A stretch of DNA of 64,000 nt from Caulobacteraceae bacterium (GCA_030446805.1 JAUJMO010000002.1:473787-537786), one strand, 5' to 3'. Shown: positions 8,414 through 21,585, counted from the stretch's first letter. Made by a program: numbers and translations. The notes: a model not told the origin generated them from the sequence alone.

Positions 8414-9601
8414 ATGTCCGCCCGCCCGCCCGCACAGGGTTCGCCCGTCTGGCGCTTGAGCGTCTTCTACGGCCTTGTTTTCCTGGGCGCCGGCGCGAGC
8501 CTCCCCTACCTGCCGGTTTGGCTGCGCGCGGAGGGCTTCAGCGGCGCGGAGATCGGAGTGATTCTGGCGCTTCCGCTGCTGGCGCGCGCGGTGACCGGCC
8601 CTGCGCTGGCGGTCTGGGCGGACGGCTTCCGCGAACGACGAACGCCCCTGGCCCTCCTCGCGGCCGTGGCGGTCGTGGCCTACGCCGGTCTGGCCCTGTT
8701 CGAAGGGTTCGCCGCGCGCGCCTTCTTTTGGTTCCTGGGCGCAACGGCGATGGCGGCCGTCCTGCCGCTCACGGACGTGATCGGATTACGGCTGGCCAAG
8801 CGCCAGGGCACGAGTTTCGGGCGGCCGAGAGCTGCGGGCTCGGCGGCCTTCATCCTGGCGAATCTGGTGCTCGGGGCGGCGCTGACGGGGGCGCCGGCCT
8901 GGCTCGTACTGGCCTGGCTGGGCGTGGCGGGATGCGCAACGACCCTGGCCGCCGCCGCCGTGCTGCCGCGCGAACCCGTGCATGAAGCGGGGCACGCTCC
9001 GGCCGGCGTGGCGCGGCTGCGCGGATTGGGCGAGCTCCTGAGGCGTCGGCGTTTCCTGCTGGTGATCGTCTCGGCGGGGCTTATCCAGGCCGCCCACGGC
9101 TTCCATTACGGCTTCGCGACCTTGCTGTGGCGGGGCCAGGGGATCAGCGAAGCGGTCACGGGCGCACTCTGGGCCGGCGGAGTGCTGGCCGAGATCGTGT
9201 TTCTGTGGACGTCGGACTCCTGGCGCCGCCGGCTCGGCCCGGAGCCGCTGCTGATCCTGTCCGGGGTGGCCGCGGTGCTGCGTTGGACGGTGGCCGGGAC
9301 CGCGCCGCCGCTGGCGGTGCTGGTGCCTCTGCACCTGCTGCACGCCCTGACCTTCGCCGGGACCTTCGTGGCCTCGACCCGGCTGGTGGACACCACGAGC
9401 CCGCCCGAGAGCGCGTCAGCCGCCCACACTGTTTCCGCATCCTTGCAGAGCGGGCTGTTCATCGGGCTGGCCACGTTGGGCTCGGGAGCCTTGTTCGACG
9501 CCGCGGGCGCGCGGGGTTACTGGGTCATGAGCGCCATGGCGGGCCTTGGCCTGGTCGGCGCCTTGGTTCTCGCCAGAACAAGCCGGCAAGGGGCGCGGTA
9601 G
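8414..9601 (+). CDS. MFS transporter (HcaT/PPP-like)
   Basis: The 395-residue protein has about twelve hydrophobic segments. Its N-terminal [20 protein letters not shown] and the following [15 protein letters not shown] match the 3-phenylpropionate permease-like (MFS_1-like) branch of the major facilitator superfamily. The loop [20 protein letters not shown] is the branch's version of the cytoplasmic loop between helices 4 and 5. The substrate cannot be told from sequence. It stands between divergent DUF2093 and ftsH; only 89 bases separate it from ftsH on the same strand. Confidence 0.85.
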   Translation: MSARPPAQGSPVWRLSVFYGLVFLGAGASLPYLPVWLRAEGFSGAEIGVILALPLLARAVTGPALAVWADGFRERRTPLALLAAVAVVAYAGLALFEGFAARAFFWFLGATAMAAVLPLTDVIGLRLAKRQGTSFGRPRAAGSAAFILANLVLGAALTGAPAWLVLAWLGVAGCATTLAAAAVLPREPVHEAGHAPAGVARLRGLGELLRRRRFLLVIVSAGLIQAAHGFHYGFATLLWRGQGISEAVTGALWAGGVLAEIVFLWTSDSWRRRLGPEPLLILSGVAAVLRWTVAGTAPPLAVLVPLHLLHALTFAGTFVASTRLVDTTSPPESASAAHTVSASLQSGLFIGLATLGSGALFDAAGARGYWVMSAMAGLGLVGALVLARTSRQGAR

Positions 9602-9690
9602 GCGAGCCCCGACACGCTTTGGTCGCAGATGGCGCGAACCGTGCACTCCCCCTACATTCGACAACGACAAAGCATTTAGGCGAACGTGGA

Positions 9691-11569
<1,879 letters not shown>

Positions 11570-11583
<14 letters not shown>

Positions 11584-12415
11584 TCTGCCGGGCGAGCGCG
11601 CCCCGGCGGCGAGGCCCAAGGTGATGGGGGTGGTCAACGTCACCCCCGACAGCTTCTCGGACGGCGGCCGCTTCTTCGAGGAAGCGGCCGCTGTTGCGCA
11701 TGCGCGGCGGCTGATCGCGGACGGGGCCGAAATCCTGGACATCGGAGGAGAAAGCACGCGGCCGGGCGCCGAGCCGGTCGACGCCGCGGCCGAACTCGCC
11801 CGCGTCCTGCCCGTGGTGCGCGCGGTGCGAGCCGGGGAGGCAATCCCGATCTCGGTGGACACGGCCAAGCCCGAGGTCGCCCGCGCCGCGGTGGCCGCGG
11901 GCGCGACCATCTGGAACGACATAACGGCTCTGCGCGGCGCTCCGGACAGCGCCTCCGTGGCCGCCGAACTCGGCTGCGAGGTGATCCTGATGCACATGCA
12001 GGGCGAGCCCCGCACCATGCAGGAGAGCCCGCGCTACGAGGAGGTGGTGTCTGAGGTCCGAGACTTCCTTCTGGAACGGGCGGAGGCGGCGGTGGCGGCT
12101 GGCGTCCGTCGTGAGCGGCTTCTCCTCGATCCCGGGATCGGCTTCGGCAAGAGGCTTGAGCACAATCTGGCCCTGCTTCGCGCCCTGCCCGAGCTCGTCT
12201 CGTCCGGCTTTCCCGTGGTGCTGGGCGTCAGCCGCAAGCGGTTCATCGCCGCCGTCGACCCAGCGGCCGGCTCCGCCGGCGATCGGCTGGGCGGCTCCTT
12301 GTCCGCCGCGCTGCTGGGCGCGGGGGCGGGTGCAGCGGTGCTGCGCGTCCACGACGTTCGCGAAACGGTTCAGGCGCTGGCTGTCCGCGCGGCCATCGCC
12401 CAGGACCCGGCGTGA
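11570..12415 (+). CDS. folP: Dihydropteroate synthase
   Basis: The 281-residue enzyme condenses p-aminobenzoate with 6-hydroxymethyl-dihydropterin pyrophosphate in folate synthesis. Characteristic segments are [15 protein letters not shown] (residues 19-33), [11 protein letters not shown], a middle [11 protein letters not shown], and [10 protein letters not shown] followed by GVSRKRF. The GTG start at 11570 lies inside the last 14 bases of ftsH, indicating translational coupling; ATG 11624 is an alternative that would begin right at the first conserved strand. Its stop overlaps the GTG of thiD. Confidence 0.96.
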
Positions 12416-13209
12416 AGGGCCGCGTCCTCATCCTGGCCGGCTCCGACTCGGGCGGAGGCGCGGGGATCCAGGCCGACATCAAGGCCGTGACCGCCCTGGG
12501 CGGCTATGCCGCGACGGCGATCACGGCGGTCACCGTGCAGAACACCACCGGCGTCTTCGGCGTCCACCCGATTCCGCGGGAGGTGATCTCAGCCCAGGCT
12601 CGAGCCGTGCTGGACGACATCGGCGCCGATACGCTGAAGACGGGCATGCTGGGCTCGCGCGGGATCGTGGAGCTGGTGGCCGAAGTGTTGGACGAGGCGG
12701 GGGCGCCCGCGGTGATCGATCCCGTCATGGTGGCCAAGGGCGGGGAGCCGCTGCTGGCGGCTGAAGCGGTGGAGGCCGTGCGCAGCCTGCTGGTTCCGCG
12801 CGCGGCGCTGCTGACGCCCAATGCGCCGGAAGCGGAGGCCCTCACCGGCCTTACGGTAACGGACGAGTCCGGCCTGCGTCGGGCCGGGGAGGCTTTGCTG
12901 CGACAGGGCGCACGCGCGGTGCTGATGAAGGGCGGGCACGTCGAGGGCGAAACGGTGGTCGACCTGCTGCTCTGGACGGGCGGGGAGCGCCGTTTCGAGA
13001 GCCCCCGGGTGCACAGCAACAACACGCATGGAACGGGCTGCACCCTGGCCTCGGCCTGCGCCGCGGGCCTTGCACAAGGAATGGGGCTCGAGAAGGCCGT
13101 GGAACGGGCGCACGGCTACACCGCCGAGGCCATCCGGCGTGCGCCGGGGCTGGGGCGCGGACACGGCCCGCTGGACCACGCCTGGACCCTGAGGGAGCGC
13201 CTGCCATGA
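12412..13209 (+). CDS. thiD: Hydroxymethylpyrimidine/phosphomethylpyrimidine kinase
   Basis: The 265-residue ribokinase-fold enzyme phosphorylates HMP and HMP-phosphate to HMP-pyrophosphate for thiamine synthesis. [19 protein letters not shown] at the N-terminus and the anion-hole/catalytic region [15 protein letters not shown] near residue 205 are the family signatures. DPVMVAKGG and [13 protein letters not shown] are also typical. The GTG start overlaps the folP stop (GTGA), and the stop overlaps the phzF start (ATGA), so it is in a tight operon. No TPP riboswitch is visible upstream of this gene. Confidence 0.95.
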   Translation: MKGRVLILAGSDSGGGAGIQADIKAVTALGGYAATAITAVTVQNTTGVFGVHPIPREVISAQARAVLDDIGADTLKTGMLGSRGIVELVAEVLDEAGAPAVIDPVMVAKGGEPLLAAEAVEAVRSLLVPRAALLTPNAPEAEALTGLTVTDESGLRRAGEALLRQGARAVLMKGGHVEGETVVDLLLWTGGERRFESPRVHSNNTHGTGCTLASACAAGLAQGMGLEKAVERAHGYTAEAIRRAPGLGRGHGPLDHAWTLRERLP

Positions 13210-14027
13210 GGCAATGGACGATCGACGCCTTCGCCGCGGCGCCTTTCCGCGGCAACCCGGCCTGTGTGGTGGAGCCCTTCGGCGAATGGCCCAACCCGGG
13301 GTGGATGCAGGCCCTGGCCATGGAGAACAACCAGGCCGAGACCGCCTTTCTGCTCCGCACGGAGGAGCCGGGTCGCTACGGCCTACGCTGGTTCACGCCG
13401 ACGCAGGAGGTGGAGCTGTGCGGCCACGCCACCCTGGCCTCGGCCCACGCCCTGATGGTCGAATTGGGCGAAGGCGCGGAGCAGATTCGGTTCGACACCC
13501 TCTCCGGCGAATTGATCGTGGGGGGGCAGGGGGACCGCTACGAGATGGACCTCCCCGCCGACCCGCCCCGCCGGACAACCGTTCCCGACGGACTCGAGGA
13601 GGCGGTTCGAGCCCCGATCAAGGAAGCGTGGGCGGGCCGTTACCTCGTGGCCGTCCTGGCGAACGAGGCGGCCGTCCGAGCCGCGGAGCCCGACATCGCA
13701 GCCGTGCATCTCATCGCGGGGGAGGCCACGGGCGGGCGCGGCAATCTGATCGTGGCGGCTGAGGCCGAACCGGGCCGGCCCTACCATGTGGTCAGCCGCT
13801 TCTTCGCGCCAGGGTCCGGCGTCCCGGAGGACCCCGCCACCGGCTCCGCCCACTGCATCCTTGGCCCGCTCTACGCCGACAAGCTCGGCGGCGGCGCCCT
13901 TCGCTTCCACCAGGCGTTTCCACGACGTGGGGGCGATCTCGAATGCGAGGTCCGGGGGAACCGCGTCCTGCTCCGAGGGGCGGCGGTGACGGTGGTGGAA
14001 AGCAGGCTGCGGGTTCAGGCGGGCTGA
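13206..14027 (+). CDS. PhzF family isomerase/epimerase-like protein
   Basis: The 273-residue protein has the two-lobed PhzF fold. The N-terminal [14 protein letters not shown], the NNQAETAF segment whose Glu (about residue 44) corresponds to the catalytic acid of Phz[13 protein letters not shown], and the C-terminal [11 protein letters not shown] are all present. PhzF itself isomerises trans-2,3-dihydro-3-hydroxyanthranilate in phenazine synthesis, but most chromosomal homologues have unknown substrates and no other phenazine genes are here. The ATG overlaps the thiD stop; the 3' end overlaps the converging EamA gene by 13 bases. Confidence 0.9.
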   Translation: MRQWTIDAFAAAPFRGNPACVVEPFGEWPNPGWMQALAMENNQAETAFLLRTEEPGRYGLRWFTPTQEVELCGHATLASAHALMVELGEGAEQIRFDTLSGELIVGGQGDRYEMDLPADPPRRTTVPDGLEEAVRAPIKEAWAGRYLVAVLANEAAVRAAEPDIAAVHLIAGEATGGRGNLIVAAEAEPGRPYHVVSRFFAPGSGVPEDPATGSAHCILGPLYADKLGGGALRFHQAFPRRGGDLECEVRGNRVLLRGAAVTVVESRLRVQAG

Positions 14028-14947
14028 CCTGCGGGGCTGGGGGGGCGCTCCACGGTCTTGCCTCTGAGGTTGGCGATCCCGACGCCCAGCAGGATCAGCG
14101 CCAGGGCGGCATATTCCGCAGGCGCGGGTCGCTCGCCCAGCAGTGCGATTCCGATCAGGATGGCCCAGACCGGCGCGAGATAGGTGGTGAAGGAGGTGAA
14201 CAGCGCGCCGCGCCTGCGGATCAGCCACACATAGCCGACCGTGCCCAGCGCGGTCGGCAGCAGGCCCAAGGCCACAACCACCGCCCCGACCTTCAGGCCG
14301 GGAAGGGGCGGGGGGCCAGCCCACAGCAGGGCGGCCGCCGCGGTCGACAGCGCTCCGGCGAGGCACATGATGAAGGCGGACAAAACCGGCGGGGCGGACG
14401 GCGCCTGCTTGGTGACCACATTGGCGACCGCGTAGAGGGCGGCTCCGGCCAGGGCGGCCAACTCCGCCACCACCGCCGACCCCAGGCCGTCCGTCCTCAA
14501 ATCGGGCGCGACCAGGGCGATGAAGCCGATCAGGCCCAAACTCACCCCCACCGACTTGCGCTTGTTCAGCCGCTCCCCGGCCAGAAAGGCATGGGCGAAC
14601 AGTGCGGTGAAGACGGGCGACACGCCGTTGCAGATGGCCAGTACGGCTGAAGGCAGTTCGGTCGCGGCCCAGGAGAAGAGCAGGAAGGGCGTCCCCAGGC
14701 CGAACACGCCCAAGAGGGCGTAGGTCGACCAGATCGGGTCGGGTCGCGGCCACAGCCGTGGCGGCCGCTCGCCGCGGCCCTGCATGAGAATGAACAGGGC
14801 CAGCGCCGCCGTGCTCAACCGCATGGAGGCGACCCAGGCGGGGTGAAGCCCCCCGACGGCGATCTTCAGGCCGGCGAAGGCCGAGCCCCAAACAACCACC
14901 AGCGCGACCAGCACGCTCCAATCGAGCAAGGCCCGCCTCGAGATCAT
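14015..14947 (-). CDS. EamA/DMT superfamily permease
   Basis: The 310-residue protein has ten hydrophobic segments arranged as two EamA repeats, with the N-terminal [20 protein letters not shown] and the second-repeat start near [23 protein letters not shown]. This superfamily exports amino acids, metabolites or drugs; the substrate is unknown. ATG 14947 begins directly before the first helix; the further upstream start would add 17 polar residues. The gene is divergent from purA. Confidence 0.87.
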   Translation of the reverse strand: MISRRALLDWSVLVALVVVWGSAFAGLKIAVGGLHPAWVASMRLSTAALALFILMQGRGERPPRLWPRPDPIWSTYALLGVFGLGTPFLLFSWAATELPSAVLAICNGVSPVFTALFAHAFLAGERLNKRKSVGVSLGLIGFIALVAPDLRTDGLGSAVVAELAALAGAALYAVANVVTKQAPSAPPVLSAFIMCLAGALSTAAAALLWAGPPPLPGLKVGAVVVALGLLPTALGTVGYVWLIRRRGALFTSFTTYLAPVWAILIGIALLGERPAPAEYAALALILLGVGIANLRGKTVERPPSPAGQPA

Positions 14948-15039
14948 GACCGGGGATAGGCCGGAACCGCGCTTGGCGAAAGCGGGGCGGGAGGCCATAA
15001 GCCGCGCGCCCGCAATCCCGCCGGGCGAGGGATCCTTCC

Positions 15040-16329
15040 ATGGCCAATGTCGCGGTGATCGGCGCTCAGTGGGGCGACGAGGGCAAGGGCAAGGTCGTGG
15101 ACTGGCTGTCCAACCGTGCCGAGGTGGTGGTGCGCTTCCAGGGCGGGCACAACGCCGGGCACACCTTGGTGGTGGGGGACAGGGTCTACAAGCTGTCCTT
15201 GCTGCCCTCGGGCGTGGTTCAGGGCAAGCGCTCCGTGATCGGCTCCGGAGTGGTCGTGGACCCTTGGGCGCTGCTGGATGAGATCGCGCGGGTGGGTGCT
15301 CAGGGGGTGGCGGTCACCCCCGACCTGCTGACCCTGGCCGACAATGCGAGCCTGATCCTGCCGCTGCACCGAGACCTCGACGGAGCCAGGGAGGCCCAAG
15401 CGGGCGCGGGCCGGATCGGGACCACTGGACGGGGCATCGGGCCGGCCTATGAGGACAAGGTCGGACGTCGGGCGGTGCGGGTCGCCGATCTGGCGGATCC
15501 GCAGGCGCTGGAGGCGCGGATCACGCGGCTTCTGGCGCACCACGGGGCGTTACGACGGGGGCTGGACCTCCCGGAAGTGGATGGGGAGGCGCTGAAGCGC
15601 GACCTGCTCGAACTCGCGCCCAAGGTGCTTCCGTTCGCCCGACCCGCATGGCGGGTGCTGCAGGCGGACGTCCGAGCCGGGCGGCGGATCCTCTTTGAAG
15701 GCGCGCAAGGCACGTTGCTCGATGTGGACCACGGCACCTATCCCTATGTGACTTCGTCCAACACGGTGGCGGGCCAGGCTGCCGCCGGCGCGGGCGTGGG
15801 CCCGGAAGCGGTGGGCTTCGTCCTGGGGATCGTGAAGGCCTACACGACGCGGGTCGGGGAGGGGCCGTTTCCGACGGAGCTGTTCGATGAGAACGGGCGG
15901 CGCCTGGGCGAGCGCGGCCGGGAGTTCGGCACAGTGACGGGGCGGCAACGCCGCTGCGGCTGGTTCGACGCGGTGCTGGTGCGCCAGGCGCTGGCGATCA
16001 GCGGGGCCCATGGCGTGGCCCTGACCAAGCTCGACGTGCTGGACGGTTTCGAGCGGCTGATGGTCTGCACGGGATATCGGCTGGGCCCGGACCTCCTCGA
16101 TCATCTGCCGGCAGGGATGTCGGCCCAGGCTGCGGTCGAGCCGGTCTATGAGGTGTTGGAGGGATGGGGCGAGAGCACCGCGGGCGGCCGGTCGTGGCGC
16201 GACCTGCCCGCGGCGGCCGTCAAATATGTGCGGCGCCTGGAGGAGCTGATCGAAGCGCCCGTGGTGATCCTCTCAACCAGCCCGGAGCGGGACGATGTGA
16301 TCCTGGTGCGTGACCCCTTCCAGGGATAA
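15040..16329 (+). CDS. purA: Adenylosuccinate synthetase
   Basis: The 429-residue enzyme forms adenylosuccinate from IMP, aspartate and GTP, the first step from IMP to [20 protein letters not shown] (P-loop, residues 7-23), GGHNAGHT, the active-site [13 protein letters not shown], and [22 protein letters not shown] are all intact. The start ATG has GAGGGATCC upstream. The final codons overlap the 5' part of the receiver-like gene that follows if that gene starts at its first possible GTG. Confidence 0.97.
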   Translation: MANVAVIGAQWGDEGKGKVVDWLSNRAEVVVRFQGGHNAGHTLVVGDRVYKLSLLPSGVVQGKRSVIGSGVVVDPWALLDEIARVGAQGVAVTPDLLTLADNASLILPLHRDLDGAREAQAGAGRIGTTGRGIGPAYEDKVGRRAVRVADLADPQALEARITRLLAHHGALRRGLDLPEVDGEALKRDLLELAPKVLPFARPAWRVLQADVRAGRRILFEGAQGTLLDVDHGTYPYVTSSNTVAGQAAAGAGVGPEAVGFVLGIVKAYTTRVGEGPFPTELFDENGRRLGERGREFGTVTGRQRRCGWFDAVLVRQALAISGAHGVALTKLDVLDGFERLMVCTGYRLGPDLLDHLPAGMSAQAAVEPVYEVLEGWGESTAGGRSWRDLPAAAVKYVRRLEELIEAPVVILSTSPERDDVILVRDPFQG

Positions 16330-16363
16330 GCGGGCGTTTACATCCTGCGGTCAAGGTGTCGCG

Positions 16364-17197
16364 GTGTTCAACGCCGATCCCCACCTCGTCGAGCTGCTCT
16401 CGCCCCACCTTGAACGGGTGCTGGTGATCGATCCCTACGAGGCCTCGGCCAAGGCGGCCGGCGAGCTGCTCCGGGGCCTGGGCGCCTGGCGGGTCGAGGT
16501 GGTGGAGACGTCGCGCAAGGGCTACGACATCGCGCAAGGCTGGTCGCCGCACTTCATCCTCAGCGAGGCCAAGGCTCCAGGCGTCGACGCGGCCCTGTTC
16601 ACGCGGGCCATCCGCAGAAGCAGTCTCAGCTGCCGGCAGGCGCCCATCGTCGTGGCCAGCGCCCAGACCAAGGCCTCGGACATCACCGCAGCGCGGGACG
16701 CGGGCGCCCATGAGTTCCTGCGCAAGCCGTTCTCGGCGAACGACCTGAAGAGGCGCATCGAAAACGTGGCGCTGAAGCCCCGGCCCTGGATCGAGGCGGT
16801 AGGCTACGTCGGACCGGACCGGCGACGGTTCAACAGCGGCGGCTACGCCGGGGCGAAGCGGCGCGACGTCGACCGCAAGGCGAGCGGCGCACAGAGCGAG
16901 ACTCAGCGCTTCCTCCAGGCGCTGGCGATCCTGAGTTCGGCCGTGAAGCAGTACGACAGCGACCCGGCGCAGGCTACGCGCGCCATGCACGCCCAGATCG
17001 AGACCCTCGCAGCGGTGGCGGGGGCCTTGCGGCAACCCCGGCTGGTCTACTCGGTGGCCGCTCTGGATCGCTATCTCGCCACGGCCAGCCAGTCGGGGTC
17101 GCGCCGTCTCATCCAGGCGCTGCTGGAGGAAGGCGCCAACCCCTTGAACGACTTGGCGGAAGCCGGGGCCGCACTGGCGGGCGGCAAGGCGGCCTAG
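16364..17197 (+). CDS. Atypical receiver protein: Glu at the phospho-acceptor site, GPDRRR tail
   Basis: The ~277-residue protein has a CheY-like N-terminal domain in which the second acidic residue of the first pair is Pro (VIDPYE) and the strand that normally ends in the phospho-acceptor Asp reads FILSEAKAPG, so Glu68 replaces Asp. The conserved Lys is kept (FLRKPF). After the domain comes PRPWIEAVGYVGPDRRR and a second basic YAGAKRR, then a helical C-terminal region of about 100 residues. GTG 16364 has AAGGTG upstream and suits the fold; GTG 16310 would add 18 residues inside purA. Glu may mimic phosphorylation or make the domain inert. It ends by sharing CTAG with rpoH. Confidence 0.8.
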   Translation: MFNADPHLVELLSPHLERVLVIDPYEASAKAAGELLRGLGAWRVEVVETSRKGYDIAQGWSPHFILSEAKAPGVDAALFTRAIRRSSLSCRQAPIVVASAQTKASDITAARDAGAHEFLRKPFSANDLKRRIENVALKPRPWIEAVGYVGPDRRRFNSGGYAGAKRRDVDRKASGAQSETQRFLQALAILSSAVKQYDSDPAQATRAMHAQIETLAAVAGALRQPRLVYSVAALDRYLATASQSGSRRLIQALLEEGANPLNDLAEAGAALAGGKAA

Positions 17198-18081
17198 GCG
17201 GCGATCAGGTTGCGCTCGGTTGCGGCCGCGCGCATCGCCTTTTGCAGCTTCTCAAAAGCGCGAACCTCGATCTGACGCACCCGTTCGCGGCTGACGCCGT
17301 ACTGTGAGGCGAGCTCCTCGAGCGTGGTGGGGTTCTCCTGCAGCCGCCGTTCGGTGAGGATGTGCCGCTCGCGGTCGGACAGCTCCTGCATGGCCTCGCC
17401 GAGCAGGTCCATGCGGATGGAACGTTCCTCGTTTTCGGCCACCGTGGTCTCCTGCGAGACCTGGGCGTCGTCCTGCAGCCAGTCCTGCCACTCGCTTTCG
17501 CTGTCGCTCCGGAGGGGCGCGTTGAGCGAGGAGTCCGGACCCGACAGGCGCCGGTTCATGGAGATCACCTCGTCGTGCGTCACCCCCAGCTTGGTGGCGA
17601 TGCGGGCCACGTTCTCCGGCCGCATGTCGCCTTCCTCGAGCGCGTCGATCTCGGACTTGGCCTTGCGCAGGTTGAAGAAAAGCTTCTTCTGAGCGGCGGT
17701 GGTGCCGAGCTTCACCAGCGACCAGGAGCGCAGGATGTACTCCTGGATCGAGGCGCGGATCCACCACATGGCGTAGGTGGCGAGGCGGAAGCCCTTGTCG
17801 GCGTCGAACTTCTTGACCGACTGCATCAGGCCGACGTTGCCCTCGGAGATGACCTCGCCGATCGGCAGGCCGTAGCCGCGGTAGCCCATGGCGATCTTGG
17901 CCACCAGGCGCAGGTGCGAGGTGACCAGCTTGTGCGCGGCCTCCGCATCCCCATGTTCGGCCCAACGCTTGGCGAGCATGAACTCCTCGTCCTTGCTCAG
18001 CATCGGGAACTTGCGGATCTCGCTGAGATAGCGAGACAGGCCGCCCTCGGGTGAGATGGCGGCGATCGAATTGACAGCCAT
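17194..18081 (-). CDS. rpoH: Heat-shock RNA polymerase sigma factor RpoH
   Basis: The 295-residue protein is a group 3-like sigma-32. Region 2 includes GNVGLMQSVKKFDADKGFRL and TYAMWWIRASIQEYI; the RpoH box QKKLFFNLRKAK follows; region 4 contains the helix-turn-helix TLEELASQYGVSRERVRQIE. It directs transcription of heat-shock genes and is itself a substrate of FtsH, which is encoded at 9.7 kb. ATG 18081 gives the family N-terminus MAVNS; the open frame continues upstream without similarity. The next gene upstream, typA, ends 370 bases away. Confidence 0.97.
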   Translation of the reverse strand: MAVNSIAAISPEGGLSRYLSEIRKFPMLSKDEEFMLAKRWAEHGDAEAAHKLVTSHLRLVAKIAMGYRGYGLPIGEVISEGNVGLMQSVKKFDADKGFRLATYAMWWIRASIQEYILRSWSLVKLGTTAAQKKLFFNLRKAKSEIDALEEGDMRPENVARIATKLGVTHDEVISMNRRLSGPDSSLNAPLRSDSESEWQDWLQDDAQVSQETTVAENEERSIRMDLLGEAMQELSDRERHILTERRLQENPTTLEELASQYGVSRERVRQIEVRAFEKLQKAMRAAATERNLIAA

Positions 18082-18150
18082 GTGTTTCCCCGGGGCCGAT
18101 GGTGACCGCGTCGCCCGTCGCGACCGCGTGCTCGACCCCTTCAACCAGCC

Positions 18151-18175
18151 AATATGGTCACAGGTTGCGTTGCAA
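18151..18175 (-). promoter_or_regulatory. Candidate rpoH promoter (sigma-32-like)
   Basis: Read on the - strand, TTGCAA is followed after 13 bases by CATATT (within GACCATATTGG), and about 70 bases separate this from the rpoH ATG. The -10 half resembles the CCATAT core of heat-shock promoters, and the short spacer suits sigma-32 better than sigma-70. rpoH autoregulation by sigma-32 is known in Caulobacter. The match to CTTGAA/CCCCAT is partial, so this is only a candidate. Confidence 0.3.
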
Positions 18176-18420
18176 TCGAGGCGGCTCTCGGATTTGTGAT
18201 GTCCGACTAGCCAAGTCGGGTATCGGGGTTGACTCCGTGGCGAAGCGCGCTCGCCGGGCTTTCCGATTCGGACGGGGGTCGGTCGGCGCCCCCAACCGCC
18301 CTTGTTCCTGACCCGCGGAACAGCGCGGAGCTCCTGAACGGCCGGCCGCGCCAGGAACTCCGTTGCTCTGCAGCGGCCTGACGCGAGCGCGCGTGCGTTC
18401 ACGCCCTTCCGCACAGGCCT

Positions 18421-18441
18421 CCTCCCCTCGCGACGGGGAGG
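18421..18441 (-). terminator. Palindromic hairpin after typA
   Basis: CCTCCCC (18421-18427) and GGGGAGG (18435-18441) form a seven-pair stem with a seven-base loop TCGCGAC, 10 bases beyond the typA stop. There is no U-tract. Hairpins of this CCTCCCC-GGGGAGG type recur between genes in Caulobacterales genomes, so it could be a repeat element, an RNA-stability hairpin or a weak terminator. Confidence 0.45.
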
Positions 18442-18450
18442 GTCGGCGTG

Positions 18451-20283
<1,833 letters not shown>

Positions 20284-20439
20284 TGAGGCCTGGGGCGCAG
20301 CTTGGAGGACGGTCCGGAACGGGCCGTGGGACGGGTGGGTCGGATGGGGGACAGGCGGGAATGTAAGCCGAACGGCGCCCCGCGCCAAGTCGGACGCCCC
20401 TTCTGCTCACGAAAATTGCTGCAATGCAGCGGAAGTGGG

Positions 20440-20468
20440 TTGTGTCATGTTGCGCCGCACACTAGCTT
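20440..20468 (+). promoter_or_regulatory. Candidate promoter of the small RNA
   Basis: TTGTGT (20440-20445) and TAGCTT (20463-20468) are separated by 17 bases and would start transcription near 20475, just before the first hairpin of the proposed small RNA. The -10 match is poor. Nearby, GCTGCA-A-TGCAGC at 20418-20430 is a 6-bp palindrome that could be an operator for this promoter or for the divergent typA promoter. Confidence 0.35.
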
Positions 20469-20469
20469 G

Positions 20470-20541
20470 GTGTTCGCCCTTCTGGGCGTTTCCTCCCTAT
20501 AAACTCATGGCCGCGTCCTCCGGGACGCGGCCCTTTTCTTG
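20470..20541 (+). ncRNA. suhB/MmgR (alpha-r8)-like trans-acting small RNA
   Basis: About 70 bases show the layout of the alphaproteobacterial suhB/MmgR family: GGTGTTC, then a small hairpin GCCC-TTCT-GGGC (20477-20488), a single-stranded GTTTCCTCCCTATAAACTC carrying the anti-Shine-Dalgarno core TCCTCCC, and a strong Rho-independent terminator. It converges on the amidohydrolase gene that ends at 20550 on the other strand. By family knowledge such RNAs are Hfq-linked and base-pair with ribosome-binding sites; MmgR controls polyhydroxybutyrate storage in Sinorhizobium. The family match is from memory of its sequence pattern and not from a covariance search. Confidence 0.6.
20509..20540 (+). terminator. 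Rho-independent terminator of the small RNA
   Basis: GGCCGCGTCC (20509-20518), loop TCCG, and GGACGCGGCC (20523-20532) form a perfect ten-pair stem, followed by CTTTTCTT. It is the clearest intrinsic terminator in the window. There is no protein gene directly upstream on this strand, which supports a separate small RNA transcript. The same stem lies just beyond the stop of the - strand amidohydrolase gene. Confidence 0.85.
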
Positions 20542-20549
20542 GCAGCGAT

Positions 20550-21458
20550 CTAGGCCCCGAGTAGCGCGCGCCAGTTGGTCCTGGCCATGCTGCGCAGCAG
20601 CCGGTCGAGGTCTCGCTGAAGGGCCCCGAAGCCGCCGGAGGGCTCCAGGGTGCGCTCGTCCATATAGAGGGCGCGATTGAGCTCGATCTGGACGGCGTGG
20701 CGTCCTTCCGCCGGGCGGCCGTAGCGGACGGCGGCGTAGCCGCCGGCGTAGGGGGCGTTGCGCGCGACCAGGTAGCCCCGAGCTTCGAACTCGCGCTCGA
20801 GCCAGCGGACCACCGGGCCGGCGGCGCTGGATCCGTAGCGGTCGCCAAGAACGACGTCGGGGGTGCGGCGGCCCGCGCCGGCGGCGGCGGCGGGCATGGA
20901 ATGCCAGTCCAGCAGCAGGGCCGCGCCGAAGCGCTCGCAGGCGGCGGACACGGCGGAGTCCACGGCCAGGTGCCAGGGGGCGTGCACGGCGTCCAGCCGA
21001 GCGTGGGCCTCGGCGAAGGACAGCTTGCGGCGATAGATCTCCTGCCCGTCGCCCACCACCCGGGCGATGGAGCCCAGGCCCGCGGCCGCGCGGGCGGTGG
21101 CGGGGGCCAGGCGATCGGGGGGCACGTCCTCGAACATCCCCGGATCCAGCTCCTCGGGCGCGCGGTTCAGATCGACATAGGCCCGGGCGTAGCGGGCCAG
21201 CAGGAGGGGGCCGCCCGAGCGCGGCGCCCCGGCCACCAGGGCGTCCACCCAGGCGTCTTCGGACCGGCGGATCGTCACCGCGTCCAGGTCGGAGGCCGAG
21301 GTCATGGACAGGGGATAGTGACGCCCGGAGTGGGCCGACAGGTGGATCAGAGGGGTGAGCAGGGCCGGCGGGTCCACCTGGTCGAAGACGGGCTCCGGGG
21401 CCACGGCGTCGTCCAACTCGGGGAGGGAGGCGGCGGGCTGGAGCATGGAGGAAACCAT
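20550..21458 (-). CDS. N-formylglutamate amidohydrolase family protein
   Basis: The ~302-residue protein has the N-formylglutamate amidohydrolase (FGase) pattern: HLSAHSGRHYP, YVDLNRAPEELD, LLLDWHSMP, DVVLGDRYG and a C-terminal AVQIELNRALYMDE. HutG-type members hydrolyse N-formylglutamate in histidine degradation, but no hut genes are here and orphan members often have unknown substrates. Start ATG 21458 is chosen because it is the first ATG adjoining similarity; ATG 21446 is an alternative, and neither has a strong ribosome-binding site. It is divergent from cpdR. Confidence 0.88.
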   Translation of the reverse strand: MVSSMLQPAASLPELDDAVAPEPVFDQVDPPALLTPLIHLSAHSGRHYPLSMTSASDLDAVTIRRSEDAWVDALVAGAPRSGGPLLLARYARAYVDLNRAPEELDPGMFEDVPPDRLAPATARAAAGLGSIARVVGDGQEIYRRKLSFAEAHARLDAVHAPWHLAVDSAVSAACERFGAALLLDWHSMPAAAAGAGRRTPDVVLGDRYGSSAAGPVVRWLEREFEARGYLVARNAPYAGGYAAVRYGRPAEGRHAVQIELNRALYMDERTLEPSGGFGALQRDLDRLLRSMARTNWRALLGA

Positions 21459-21585
21459 ATCGGGTCCGGGGAAACGACGGCAACGTGACGGAAGCTCCGC
21501 ATGCTTTATGCTCCGTTCACGATCTCGGCTTAGGCTCCTTCTCATGACCGACAGTGCGTCCCCTCCCGCCGCCCCGCCGCGCCCC

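Larger units (their letters stand above)
18082..18450. other. Intergenic region between rpoH and typA, 369 bases
   Basis: Both flanking genes are on the - strand, so this region holds the rpoH promoter and the typA 3' end. On the - strand I see TTGCAA at 18175-18170 and CATATT at 18156-18151, a spacing compatible with a sigma-32-type promoter, and near the typA stop a G/C-rich hairpin at 18421-18441. No coding frame with recognisable similarity is present. Confidence 0.6.

Noticed and set aside
9602..9690. Heat-shock promoter for ftsH
   Set aside because: CCCCCTACATT looks like a -10, but no -35 is found at proper distance.
20418..20430. GCTGCA-A-TGCAGC palindrome as a definite operator
   Set aside because: It is too short and isolated to be called; mentioned only as a possible element beside the small RNA promoter.
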